Source: Rhabditophanes sp. KR3021
Taxonomy: Eukaryota; Nematoda; Chromadorea; Rhabditida; Alloionematidae
DNA length: 64,000 nucleotides
Reading direction: 5' to 3'
NCBI GenBank assembly: GCA_963281155.1
Contig: CAUJLY010000006.1
Span: 1,054,001-1,118,000 of the forward strand
Both the position numbers and the translations under genes were made by a program. The notes beneath the pieces are model-generated. The model ran no database searches, was not told the origin of the DNA, and worked only from the letters and a program-made list of their open reading frames with translations. This document shows positions 10,713 to 21,342 of this stretch, piece after piece (the stretch's first letter is position 1; each line of letters starts with the position of its first letter).

Positions 10713-11451
10713 TTGTTTCTTTCAAATGAGTTATTGGCCTTGTGTAGATTATCAAAATTCTTGGTCTTGTATAGATTATCAAACGTTGGCCGAACATCCA
10801 AAGCTGCGCTTATTATATTTGGTGTTATATTTTTATTGGTGATTTTGTTTTTTTTGGACTTTTCTGTTTTGGATTTATTAATAACAAGCGTAGAGAACGC
10901 AAAGAGCGTGAATTAAATAGAAATGGGTGATTGTGGAGGAGATTGCTATGGTGGAGGAGATGGATTTAGTAGAGGTTGTGATTCAGGTGCATTTAGCAGA
11001 GGTTTTGATTATGGAAGCAGTAGTACAGGCCTTTACTTTGGGGGTGGCAATAGTTATCATCATTTGATATGTTGGAATTTTGATGATCATCATAATATAA
11101 GGACTTATGGTTTAAATTCTAGTGGTCATCGTTTAGCTGGTGGATATTGTGCACTATTTTGATAATAGTAGACGTCATTCATATTTTTCTGCTACCAAAA
11201 ATTCAAAATATCCAATAAGAGAAGCTCGTAAAAAAATTGTGGATAACACAAAAAATCACAAGGCTGCTTTATTTCATAAAAATTATGCAATGAAATCTAA
11301 CAAACAATTGCTACTAATATTTTTTAGAATATTTAATGAATTCATTATTTTTATTAGTTCATTGGACACCAATATTATTTGCTTACGAAAAAATAGTGAC
11401 AAATATATTTTAGCACCTTTAATTTGTTATACTCGTAAATATTTAGAATAG
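10713..11451 (+). pseudogene. Decayed gene: membrane segment plus Gly/Cys-rich tail
   Basis: Three broken frames lie directly beside the right end of element 1. The first encodes a hydrophobic segment. In the next frame this continues as FCFGFINNKRRERKEREL, a typical stop-transfer sequence. A glycine/cysteine/serine-rich stretch (10923-11162, beginning GDCGGDCYGGGDGF) and then a basic frame (11140-11451) follow. No single frame joins them, so the gene looks dead, perhaps disturbed by the nearby transposon insertion. The family is not recognised; short membrane proteins with Gly-rich tails are common in nematodes. Confidence 0.35.
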
Positions 11452-11619
11452 AAGTTTTATTTATTGTTATCAGTTTCAACCTTTTACGATACCAATTATT
11501 TTATTCTAGAAATGCACATATTTATAAGATACTTTTTTGAACAACTGATACTAATTACTTAAAGATGTACATATGTGTAAAAATCATTCTTACACAACTT
11601 AGCAACAATAACTATGATT

Positions 11620-11789
11620 CACGTGACACAACAATTTACTTTCCATTGATTATCGAGCATTGCACTTTTTTCAAATAGAACTTACTGGTGTAAAAAGTAT
11701 TAATAACGATTATAACAAATATCAGTCAGAATAAAGGCAAACAAACATTTCCATCACAAACTTTATACAAAAATTCGGGATATAAAATA
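11620..11789 (+). promoter_or_regulatory. Promoter module of SDR gene 1 (CACGTG and TATA)
   Basis: A palindromic E-box CACGTG at 11620-11625 and a TATA box TATAAAATA at 11781-11789, preceded by a TCCATCACAAAC word. The same arrangement is found at 13083-13259, before the truncated second SDR copy. Confidence 0.5.
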
Positions 11790-11859
11790 GGCAAAAAGGG
11801 AAATATATGTATTATCAATTTCGATACAAACAATTTTATATTTCATTAATCAACTAAAT

Positions 11860-12659
11860 ATGTCTACCTTAAATTACTTAATCACTGGAACTAGCCGTGG
11901 TATTGGCTTTGAATTGGTCAAACAATTAACCGAAGCTTCGAATGTTGATCACATTATCGCTGCTTGTAGAAATCCATCTGAAGCCAAAACTCTTAACGAG
12001 TTAGCTCAAAAACATAGCAACATTGTTCTCGTTAAGCTTGATGTTACTGACGATGAATCAATTGCCTCTGCCGTTAAGGATGTCGAAAAAATTGTGGGAA
12101 ATAAAGGCCTTCAGGTCTTAATCAACAATGCTGGAATTGCTAGTCCTGAAGGAACTAAGTTTTTGAACGTTCCAAGAAATATATTGACTAGTATTTTTGA
12201 TACTAATTTTAATGGGCCAGTTCTTGTTCTGGGTGTAAGTTTAAATAAATAATAAGGATGATAATAAGTAAAATTTAGGCATTCAAAGAATTATTAAAGA
12301 AGAGTGCAACTGAAAAAACTCCAACCACTGTTTTAAACATTAGTTCTGGATTAGGAAGTACCGACGTAATTGCCAAGTACTTCAATCTAATCGGACCAGA
12401 TTTTTTGAACCTTCCATATGCAGCATCTAAGAGTGCCCTTAATCACTTTACCAAAGTTTCATCACTTCTTTTGAAAGCTGATCATATTGCTATCTATGCT
12501 ATGTGCCCAGGATGGGTTAGAACAGACATGGGTTCCGATCGTGCTGAACTTTCTCCAGAAGAATCAATTACTGCTATTTTAGATACGTTGACCAACAAAT
12601 TACATTTTGGCAGAACAGGGGACTACATTGATAGAAATGGTGATATTATTTTGTACTAA
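11860..12659 (+). CDS. Short-chain dehydrogenase/reductase (sniffer/C-factor type)
   Basis: NAD(P)-dependent carbonyl reductase of the classical SDR fold, cytosolic, substrate unknown. Exons 11860-12234 and 12279-12659 join across a 44-nt phase-0 intron to give 251 residues, a normal length. The cofactor motif TGTSRGIG is at about residues 8-15, NNAG at about 89-92, the catalytic serine in NISSGLGS, and the YAASK catalytic Tyr/Lys near residue 180. Catalytic residues are all present. It resembles the nematode group related to Drosophila sniffer and bacterial CsgA. A tandem partial duplicate with a matching promoter follows at 13329. Confidence 0.92.
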
Positions 12660-13082
12660 TTTCATAAAATATTATTTAAAAGTAAAATTTCTTTTAATTA
12701 ATTACTGCTATATTTTTTGATGTTAAAAATATTATTCGATCATTTGTTAATTTAGTAAATTGCTCTTTTAAATTATTGCTTATAATTCGGTATGTTTTTT
12801 AATCAAAAATGAATAATATGCATTGTTTATGCACATTATCTTGTAATTATTTGGAATATTTTGATTATTAAATTTAATTTGTTCTAACTGAAACATTTAA
12901 AGAAAGTAATTAGGGTCAAGAATTTTGTAAATTAAAATGATTGTTTGATTAGAAACTAATTAACATATTGAAAAATATTGATAATAAGTATAACAAACTT
13001 CTTCGTGCATTTAAATTTATTTTTAGATCATAGATGCTCTTATAAAATGAACTTTGAAACAATTCAGTGACAAACAACAATT
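12660..13082. other. Intergenic, AT-rich
   Basis: 3' end of SDR gene 1 and spacer. No gene seen. Confidence 0.5.
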
Positions 13083-13259
13083 CACGTGATGCAATTATTT
13101 AAGCAGCACTAGGCTATCCTCACTTCCAATTATTGTGCACATATTTGTTTCAAATAAAACACAATGTTGAAACAACTATAACGTGTGTAACAAAAATCTT
13201 TTAAAATAAAAATAACAACTTCCACCACAAACCTTGCACAAACATTCGGAGTATAAATG
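13083..13259 (+). promoter_or_regulatory. Duplicated SDR promoter (CACGTG and TATA)
   Basis: CACGTG at 13083-13088 and TATAAATG at 13252-13259. The sequence just before the TATA (CCACCACAAACCTTGCACAA) aligns with the equivalent stretch upstream of 11860, so the promoter was copied together with the coding part. Confidence 0.5.
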
Positions 13260-13328
13260 AAAAAGAAAATACAATCATTGATAACTAAACAACTTTGTTA
13301 CGTTGCATTCGATAACCAAAACTAATAT

Positions 13329-13541
13329 ATGTCTACTCTAAATTACTTGGTCACTGGAGCTAGTCGTGGAATTGGCTATGAATTGGTTAGGCAACTAACT
13401 GAAGCTTCTAATGTTGACCACATTATTGCTGCTTGCAGAAATTCAGCTGAGGCTAAAGCTTTAAATGAGTTGGCCCAAAAACACAATAATATTGTTGTTA
13501 TTAAACTTGATGTTAACGGTGCTACATTTTGTGCATTATAA
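13329..13541 (+). pseudogene. Truncated tandem copy of the SDR gene
   Basis: The first 63 residues are a close copy of the SDR at 11860, including TGASRGIG and the DHIIAACRN segment. Similarity stops abruptly after KLDV, and the frame ends a few codons later. The catalytic Ser, Tyr and Lys are absent, so no enzyme can be made. The break is followed by unrelated sequence and then an esterase fragment, suggesting a rearrangement joint at about 13519. The promoter is retained, so a transcript is possible. Confidence 0.8.
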
Positions 13542-13817
13542 AAGACATATATTTTTTTAATTTTTGATGGCAATTTTTTTTCATTGAATATTTAAAAAAA
13601 TGAATTATACTCTCTGATTATACTTTTTTGAGCTTTACACGATGGCATCATTATTATTTGAAAAAAATGGTTATTTTGTCATTTTTGGTCGTCTTTACTA
13701 AAAACCGTCATATGCTATGCCAACCAACGAAACGATTTTTTTCCGTATTTTCACTATATACATCTTGCTGCCCTGTTCATTTTACATAAAAAACAGTTTC
13801 AACATTTTAAGAATGCA

Positions 13818-14234
13818 ATGATTGGAGGTGATAGTTCTGGTGGTGGTTTAACTGCTAATATGACTCAAAGGGCAGCTTTAAATAATAAAGATTGGTTTAG
13901 ATATCAAATTTTTCTTTATCCTGCTCTTGGTTCATTCAATTTTCAATCTCAATCTTATAAGGATTACCATAAAACTCAATTGAAGTCTGTCCTGTCTCCT
14001 GAAGGTTTTGCCCCAATGGTCCTGACTTATTTAGGTATTAAGCCAACAAAAGAAAGTATTAAAGAATTAATGAATATGAAAAAAGCCTCAAAACACAATA
14101 AAACTATTTTGCATGATTTTCAATGGATCAAAAGATCAACTCATGGTGAATTTACTCTTAATGGTACCGCAAACTATGAAATGGTGAAAGAAGTTAAATA
14201 TTTCCTTCATAGAGTTAATGCTTTAAATAATTAA
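13818..14234 (+). pseudogene. Arylacetamide deacetylase-like (alpha/beta hydrolase) fragment
   Basis: A 138-residue frame starting within the nucleophile-elbow block IGGDSSGGG, the GDSxG motif of the hormone-sensitive-lipase/AADAC family. A family-like middle part follows. The N-terminal half with the HGG oxyanion motif is missing. No clear C-terminal Asp and His triad region can be seen, and the tail (about residue 105 onward) diverges. It is therefore a fragment, probably non-catalytic, placed by rearrangement beside the truncated SDR. Its end lies 38 bp from the end of the convergent CUB gene. Confidence 0.6.
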
Positions 14235-14271
14235 ATCTATATTTTTAAATAAGTTTTATTCAAAACCAAAA

Positions 14272-17200
14272 TTAAGAAGCCCAAGTCAAATTAAATCCCC
14301 TATCAGAAATAGGAAATTCAGACTTAAACACAACTGTAATCATATTTTGAGTTGAAATTAATGTACCATTATTTAAATTAATTTGAACGTGACCTGAATA
14401 AGAAGCTAGCACTGGATAAGATTCAGATGGTCCATCATATAGAGATAGGGTAGTGTAGGATTTTTGAAGTGAAATGTCATTTAGGGTAATGTTGATAGTT
14501 TGTTTTTCTGGTGAAAATATTAGGTAGTGTTCTTCGGCATACATGTTGTAGTTGGAGGGATAGTTTTTGCTGGTTAGTTCTCCGGCTGAAGATTCTAGCT
14601 TGATTATGTTCGTTGCATCAAATTCTGTGTAGAAACCTGAAAATCCTGTTGCCGTATTTGCTTTGTCTGAATGAAACCACAATGTTAAGGCATTTGAACT
14701 TGATTTTATTTGGGCTGAGGGACTTGAATTTTGAATTGATCCTTGGTTGGTGATAAATGGAGTTCCGGTAGTATCAGGACCATCGAAAATAGCCAAGTAA
14801 TCATTATTTGGCTCTGTGTTAAAGGCAACCATATCAAATTCAATTCTTTTTCCAATTGGAACTTGAATGTAATAATAACAATCTTGGTTGTTTGTGTAAT
14901 TGCTTGGATAATTAGGAGAGGTCAGTTGGCCAAATTGACTTGCGTATATTTGTCTTGGACATCTAAAAATATGTAAGTATAGAATAAGTAGATTAATTTA
15001 CTTACGTTGGATCACCATTTTGAGTAGTCCATGTAAAGCTAAAACCCTTATCAACAGCAGTTGTTTGAGCAACAAAATAAACTAAAACTTCCGAATTTTG
15101 GGATGTCAAAAGAGTAGGAGTACTTTTTGAACCAGTTAAGTTTCCAAAAATATGTCCATTCTTACCAATACCATCATAAAACACCAAAGAACTTCCAGGT
15201 GCCAATGAAAGCGAATTAACAGAAAAAGTAATTGGATGATCATATGAATTTTTAATTGAATAAATTTCAGTTGTATGAACATCATAATTTTTGGGATAAT
15301 TTTTGCTAGTAATTTGCCCTTCAATAGCATAAGTAGTCAAAGTTGCATCAACATCAATTGTCTCATAATGTAATTGCCATCCTTGTGCATTAATAGCTAG
15401 ATCAGAAAAAAATACCAAGGTTACGACGTTTGAGTATGAGGAAAAAGACATCAAAGATAGGTGAGAAGTTAAATCCCCGGTGTAATGACCAATCAATGGA
15501 CTGTTGATGCTATCTCCATCGTAAATTTCCAAATAATCATTGTCTTGTTCTGTAATAAATGAATCCATTGTAACTAGGATTCTTTTGTTTTCTGGAAGAG
15601 TAATCTTAACCATGCAATTTAAATTGTTTGGATAGTTTCCATCGTAACCGGGTGATGCTATTATTCCCTTGGCCTCAGTAAATGCACTTGTTCCGCAGCT
15701 AAGAGACATAATTAAAACTTTTACTAAATCAACTTACAATCCAGTCAGCTTTTCAGTTTTCCATGTCAAATCCAGCTGAATATTATCTCTATTTCCAATA
15801 AATCCTTTAATATTAAGAGAAATATAGTTAAAAGTAGATGAATATTTTAAACTACTAACAGCTGTTCCTGTCAAAGTACCAAGAATATGTGATTGTTCAA
15901 GAGGCCCATCATAAATAGTTAAGGCAGTTTGAGATAATGCATAGCTCTTAATTTGGAAATTTACTTTGAAATACATTGGAACTCTAATTATGTAGGAATA
16001 ATCTACATTTTTGCCGTAATTTTGTGGGATGTCTGAGGTAGAGATGGTGCCAGAGGTTCCATTAATGTAGTTGACTGTGGAGACAGTTGAAATTAAGTCT
16101 TCATAAATTTGATATGTTGCTGACCATCCTCTACCAACAGTATTGTGATCAGTGGCAAAGTACAAATATAGGCTATTTGAGGTTGAAATTACATGAGTAC
16201 TAGCTGCTTGATTTTTTAATTCTCCTTGATATTCTCTAACTAAGGGAGAAAATACACCTATACCATCATAAACTTTTAGATAATCGCAACATGATTCTGT
16301 TGAAAGGTCGTTGAGGGAAAAGAAAACTCGTTGTCCAACAGGTGCAGTGATAAGATAGACACAATTAAGATCATTTAGGTAATTATGTGGGTAATTAGTT
16401 GAAGTTAATGTTCCATAATTGCTATCATATGTTGACGGAGGGCAACTTAAATTGAAATATTAAAAGTTAATGATTATTTACTTACTTATTTGCACTTGGT
16501 AATGTAGATGTTGGCCCAGCATGAGCATTCCATGAGATTTTCCATGCCTTATACTTAACATCCGTGATTAGTGGAATAAAATAAATTGATACAACACTTG
16601 TAATTGAAGTTACTATTATGGGAGAGGAAGTCTTTTGACCAGACAATGATAATAACTTAGGTGAGTGACGATCTGGGCCATCGTAAACAAATAAAGTGTA
16701 CTCATCTGTTGGAATTTGAAGAACGTCAAAGGTAAGTGTAATGACTAAATTGCTATCAGCTTCAATTACATTAATTTGATTTTCTGAATTGTCATAATGT
16801 GTGTCAAAATTGGCACTTGTTATTTGGCCGGAATTAGCTTTTTGGGATAGATTGGTGTTTTCAGATAAGGTTAGATATGATGAATGCCATGAAAAAGTAG
16901 ATGCAGAAGTTGCAGCATTTGATACAATTGTCATAATATTTTTAGTTGAAATAATGTCAACATTCAAATATGTTGCTTTGTTTTCTTCTGTACAATTAGC
17001 AAGAATTGTTCCATCAGATGGATTTCCATCATAAATTGTTATGTAGTTTGTACTCAATTCAGAGAAAAAAGTGTCTAAATTTAATTGAATTTTCTTGGAT
17101 GGAGCAAGTTGAATAGTATGAACGCATATACGATCTGTAAAAACATCAAAATATTCTTGTCCTTTGCTTACTACTCCCCTTGGATTGGTATATTTTCTTT

Positions 17201-17355
17201 TTTCGCAACTAATAAAATTAAATAAAATTAAAATAATTTTAAACTTACGTAGAAGATGAATCTCTAATCTTTGTCAACTTAACATCTTCATTTAAGTTTT
17301 CTGCTAAAGCAACAGCTAGCAAAACAGCAGCTACGTTAAAAAATATCAACTTCAT
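14272..17355 (-). CDS. Secreted protein of eight CUB domains
   Basis: Extracellular, probably a gut or epidermal secreted binding protein; no enzymatic domain. Five exons (minus strand): 17355-17249 (signal peptide MKLIFFNVAAVLLAVALA), 17208-16486, 16445-15738, 15698-15006 and 14962-14272, totalling 973 residues. Introns are 39-43 nt and all in phase 2. Each of the four large exons encodes two CUB domains: the first has cysteines (for example DCYYYI, NCMVKI) and a YDG strand motif, the second has YDGP but no cysteines. Introns fall just before the first Cys of each pair (an SxxC-like joint), so exon lengths 723, 708 and 693 are multiples of three and can be duplicated freely. A TATA box at 17389-17396 and three TGATAA sites upstream suggest intestinal GATA-factor control. 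Confidence 0.88.
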
Positions 17356-17388
17356 ACTATCTTGATAAAATTTAACCAAATACAAGCA

Positions 17389-17396
17389 TTATATAA
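17389..17396 (-). promoter_or_regulatory. TATA box of the CUB gene
   Basis: TTATATAA 34 bp upstream of the ATG at 17355. Confidence 0.55.
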
Positions 17397-17514
17397 CCCA
17401 CAAATTGATACACTTTCTCGATAAGACCATTAATCCTAATCATTATTTACTGTTTAAACAATCTTGCTTATTCATAATTCTAAAATTATTATAAGAATAA
17501 GATCACTGCACCTA

Positions 17515-17605
17515 TGATAAACATTTGTCATTGAATAAAAGAAAATAGCGTCACTGATAAGGGCAAAAATAGTGGTGGAAACAATAAAGTTACAATTGGT
17601 GATAA
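17515..17605 (-). promoter_or_regulatory. Cluster of TGATAA sites upstream of the CUB gene
   Basis: TGATAA at 17515-17520, 17555-17560 and 17600-17605, that is 160-250 bp before the start codon. TGATAA is the known binding site of nematode intestinal GATA factors (ELT-2 in C. elegans). Occupancy here is inference. Confidence 0.45.
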
Positions 17606-17942
17606 GGAAGGTGCAGTTCAATAATAACCTGTGTGTAATTTTTGTGTGAAAAAATTAAGGGTCATGACATGGTGCAATTATAGGATGATTTATAAATATG
17701 TATTCATAATATTACAAAAAAATTTATTTTTTATCCATGAACAAACATGTAATAAAAAGCAGCTTTAAATTAATTAAATAAACTAACATATTAAAAATAA
17801 TTATTGAAATTTTTCTGAAACATAATGTCATGGTCAACCCTTATCCAATCCTTTATTTGAATCTCTTCTAGCTATTATATTAAATTTAACATGCATAATT
17901 TTGATACTACTAAGATCATCAAAAACACGTCAAATGATTTGA

Positions 17943-18560
17943 AATACTTGTCTATTTTCAAGAATCCTAGAATTAATTGTCTTATTTTATATATCCATTT
18001 TACTTTTACCTGAATTAACTACCACAATTAGTGGCATGAGATTGTATGGAATTTGTACGCTCGTATCCCATCGTACCTGTCATGTAATGGGAATATTGGT
18101 GATTCCTTTGATTCATTTAATTATTTTAACAATGTATTTACTTTGGAATGTTGAAACAGATGAAAGTTCTTATTTACCTAAATTGCTTAAGGTATAATTG
18201 AATAAATTTGAATAATTAAATGTCTCTTTTAGTTCTACGAAAAAGAATGACGAAATTTGAGTCTGATGCTTTTTTAATATTATATTTAAATGATAATTTA
18301 ATGAGAGTTGGGCTGGTCTTTTTTCCAAATATAATGCCACTAATTTTTGGAGGTTTTTACATAGGTTATATGTATTTTAAATTAAATTATTTAACAAATT
18401 CAAGCCAAGGTTCAACAGCATTAAGATTAAAAGCAGCAATAAAACAACTACATGTTCCCATATTTGTGCCTCTTCTTTTTAGGTTTGCTTGAAGGAGTTG
18501 GTGGATGTGTAGCCTTAATTAATGGAATTAAGTACCCTTCCTTATTACTGATATGAACAT
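17943..18560 (+). pseudogene. 7TM chemoreceptor pseudogene
   Basis: Frame pieces together encode several membrane segments. The first (17943-18192) includes LELIVLFYISILLLPEL and a segment ending MYLLWN. After an apparent intron (GTATAATTG to TTTTAG), the frame at 18220-18492 continues with FFPNIMPLIFGGFYIGYMYF. A one-base shift at about 18480 is needed to reach a last hydrophobic segment (GLLEGVGGCVALING). The phase across the intron also does not match. At least two lesions make this a dead receptor. The family is not certain. Confidence 0.5.
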
Positions 18561-19139
18561 AAACTTGCATTTTCTATTATTAAGATTAATGATTATGTTA
18601 CGAATAAGAATATGTGGTTGACTCATAAAATGTGTCATAAAAAATTATCTTTCTCGAAGATTCATGCTAGTCTAATAAATGTAAAATTAATAAATAATTG
18701 TTTATAAAGTATTAAATGAATGTAGATGTTTGTGAATGCAAAATTGACCAAATAAGTAGATTTTAATCTTAAATTATTATGCATACAAACATATCTGCAT
18801 CGTCTTTTCAAAACTTTATAAACTCACTTGTATCTTGACAGCAAAAGCGTATTAAAAGCTTGTGAATCGGTAAATTTTTATTCCTGACTAATTTTAATAT
18901 ATCAAAATATAGCAATAAAAATTGAGTAAAAAATTAGGATAGATTTTTGGGTCACTCGTTATAGGATAAACTCGCGACCACAATAAACAACTCTTTCAAC
19001 TCTTCCGTTATTTACTTTAAATAAGATGTTGTATTCATGAATGCGATGAATTACAACTAATACAATAAATGATACACATATATACATAGTTTAAGTGACA
19101 AAGTAATCAAAAGTAGTGTTATTTATAGGACTAAATACC
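18561..19139. other. Intergenic, AT-rich
   Basis: No gene or repeat recognised. Confidence 0.5.
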
Positions 19140-19142
19140 ATC

Positions 19143-19632
19143 ACTTATTGATCCTCTAAACACTTTGATTTACGTTGTTTTGATGGTTTGCTTTTACCCT
19201 CGAGATTCTTTAGTTTCTTGCCTTGATTAAAAACTTCTAATCTAAGCTTGCTTATGGATTCCCGGAGTTACTAAAATATGAATTGAAACAGTTAGAAGTA
19301 AGATCGAATTTACCTTAACTTCATCAACAGAATCTATTATTTTCCTTTCAGCAATTAGAGCACGATTTTCAAATGTAGTATTTGTTGCCTTTAAATCTAT
19401 ATTTTCCTTCACTAAATCATGATTTGCTTGTTGCAGATTAAGAATCAAATCTGGTTGCTCCTTATTTTTTCCCAAAAGTTCCTTAACGGCAGCAATTTCT
19501 TCCTAAAAAATTATATTAAATTTATTGATATATGGACTAATTACCCCAGAATGAAAAAGTGGATTTGAAGTCTTGCTTGTTCCATTCTTATTTGTTGGTC
19601 CGATTTTCCATTATTACTTGGAGGTGCCATTT
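19143..19632 (-). pseudogene. Coiled-coil protein pseudogene A
   Basis: Minus-strand exons: an ATG at about 19632 (MAPPSNNGKSDQQ), a short intron with donor GTAATTAG, a central coiled-coil exon (about 19502-19312: QPDLILNLQQANHDLVKENI), another intron, and a basic C-terminus (GKKLKNLEGKSKPSKQ). The first exon needs a one-base shift, and the last exon opens with an in-frame TAA straight after the acceptor. Everything else still reads as coiled coil, so decay is recent. A related broken copy lies at 22728-22937. Function unknown; nuclear or structural roles are both possible. Confidence 0.45.
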
Positions 19633-19699
19633 TGTTTGAATATAATTAATGTTGCAATTGATGAGTATGATTTATACTGACTGGGTTATAGCTTTTAGG

Positions 19700-20275
19700 T
19701 TTAACTATATGTTGGACTTCAACTTATGCAATTACCTTAATACTTGCCTTTTCTAGAGTTGCAGATTTGGATGACAGTGAGTTAGGTATGTTGTTATTTC
19801 ATGGTAAAAGACATGGTTTTGGATGTTAATTCCTCTAGCATATGGTCTATATTTTATGGTGCTTGCAAATCCTTTATTGTTCTCTAATAAAAATTATGCC
19901 TAATCACTTGATTCTTATCTTTAATGATTAATCATGTTGGAATATGTGTATTTTTTTCATTTCTGTATTTAATTTGCTTTTACATTGTTTTTTATAAAAT
20001 TAAAAAAGGTTCTGCTAAAACAGCATTTACAAAATCACAAACAACTTCATTGTATCAAAATTCATTAATCACTATAATTGCTTTATCTACCTTACTATTG
20101 TATGTATATTTTAATTTAGTTGATGCGAATGCATTTTTATCTATTGTTGGAGAAACTTGGGTATTTCATCACGGATCTTGATATACTTATTCATGAATAA
20201 AACGATTCGGAAACATAGTATCACAACTACGGGAATTAGAAAAATTAAAATAAATATGAAGCAAATGCAAAGAGT
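19700..20275 (+). pseudogene. Srt-family chemoreceptor pseudogene
   Basis: Pieces in three frames align in order with the intact Srt gene at 21343-22402. They are a TM3 block (ITLILAFSRVADLDDSELG), a TM4 block (FWMLIPLAYGLYFMVLANP), a TM5-TM6 frame (19924-20181) and a C-terminal piece (MNKTIRKHSITTTGIRKIK, matching FLNPTIRKC in the intact gene). At least three frameshifts or stops separate them. Where the intact gene has a GC-AG intron, this copy reads straight through (LLYVYFNL against LIY|TYVQYL), which helps define that intron. Confidence 0.65.
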
Positions 20276-21342
20276 AGTCCAATAATTACTCCAAATAAAT
20301 TTCTTACATATAAATTATTTCAAATAAAATTATCAGAAGGAATTTGATTTTACAACTTTTTAAAATGTATAAGAAAACAAATATTTGAACCAATCAAAAA
20401 TTAATTTTTTGACAAAAATGACAAAAGCTTTTATAAGAACCATTTGCAATAGTAACGTCTTTTTTGAAACTCAATAAATTTAGAAGAAAAAATTATTTTC
20501 TTGTACTTCACAAAAATAACTTTCAATGATTTTGTAAGTTATCCAAATTTTCTCACACTTAAAAAACTGTTCATGATTGCTCATTTACCTTTTTTAAGTG
20601 CAAGCATATTTTGTTCATGTACCAACACAATAATATTATTATCTCAAGTATTTTAGAATTGTTGTTTTGTCTAGTGAACAAAAAATGGCTTTGTCAGTGA
20701 AATTTAAAGATTTTTGTTCTTAGAGGTCTGGGACACTGGTCAACACTTCCAAATATTTCACTCGTTCTTTAATAAATAATACAAGACTAATTATTTAGTT
20801 TAAACATCTGCTTGCACAAAACAATTTACCGTCTTTAATACCTTATTAACATCGGAATTTTATGCAAAAAAAGATTGTATTTTCCAAATTGTTAACAATT
20901 TTAATATTCATTTTCATAATTATTTGTTTTTTCAGTTTGGATACTTTTTAGACAATTAAGTTTTAAAAATTGAATCAAATAATTATCATACGGAACACTT
21001 TTAACCAACTATCAGACACAGTATCTTAATTGAGTAGACTTATTATTTTGTGCAGGAATATTTACATGACTCAACTCATTAAAATCACAGACATTTCATG
21101 ACCTTCTCTGATATCATTAAGTAAATATCTATTAATAAAAAAAGTCCACCTCCTGTTGTTAAAGGGTGTATGAAGTGAATAACAAAGATTTAAGTTCATG
21201 GTAGGTAATCATTTTTTTGCACCAACTAATGCTAAAAAGGCGTTATTAAAATGTTCAAAAGTTCAGTATAAATACTTTTTGATTTAGAAGATAATTATAT
21301 ATTTCAAAATTACATAATCTGAAGTTTGTTTTACAACTCACA
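20276..21342. other. Intergenic, AT-rich, upstream of the Srt gene
   Basis: No gene recognised; presumably promoter of the Srt gene in its distal part. Confidence 0.5.
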
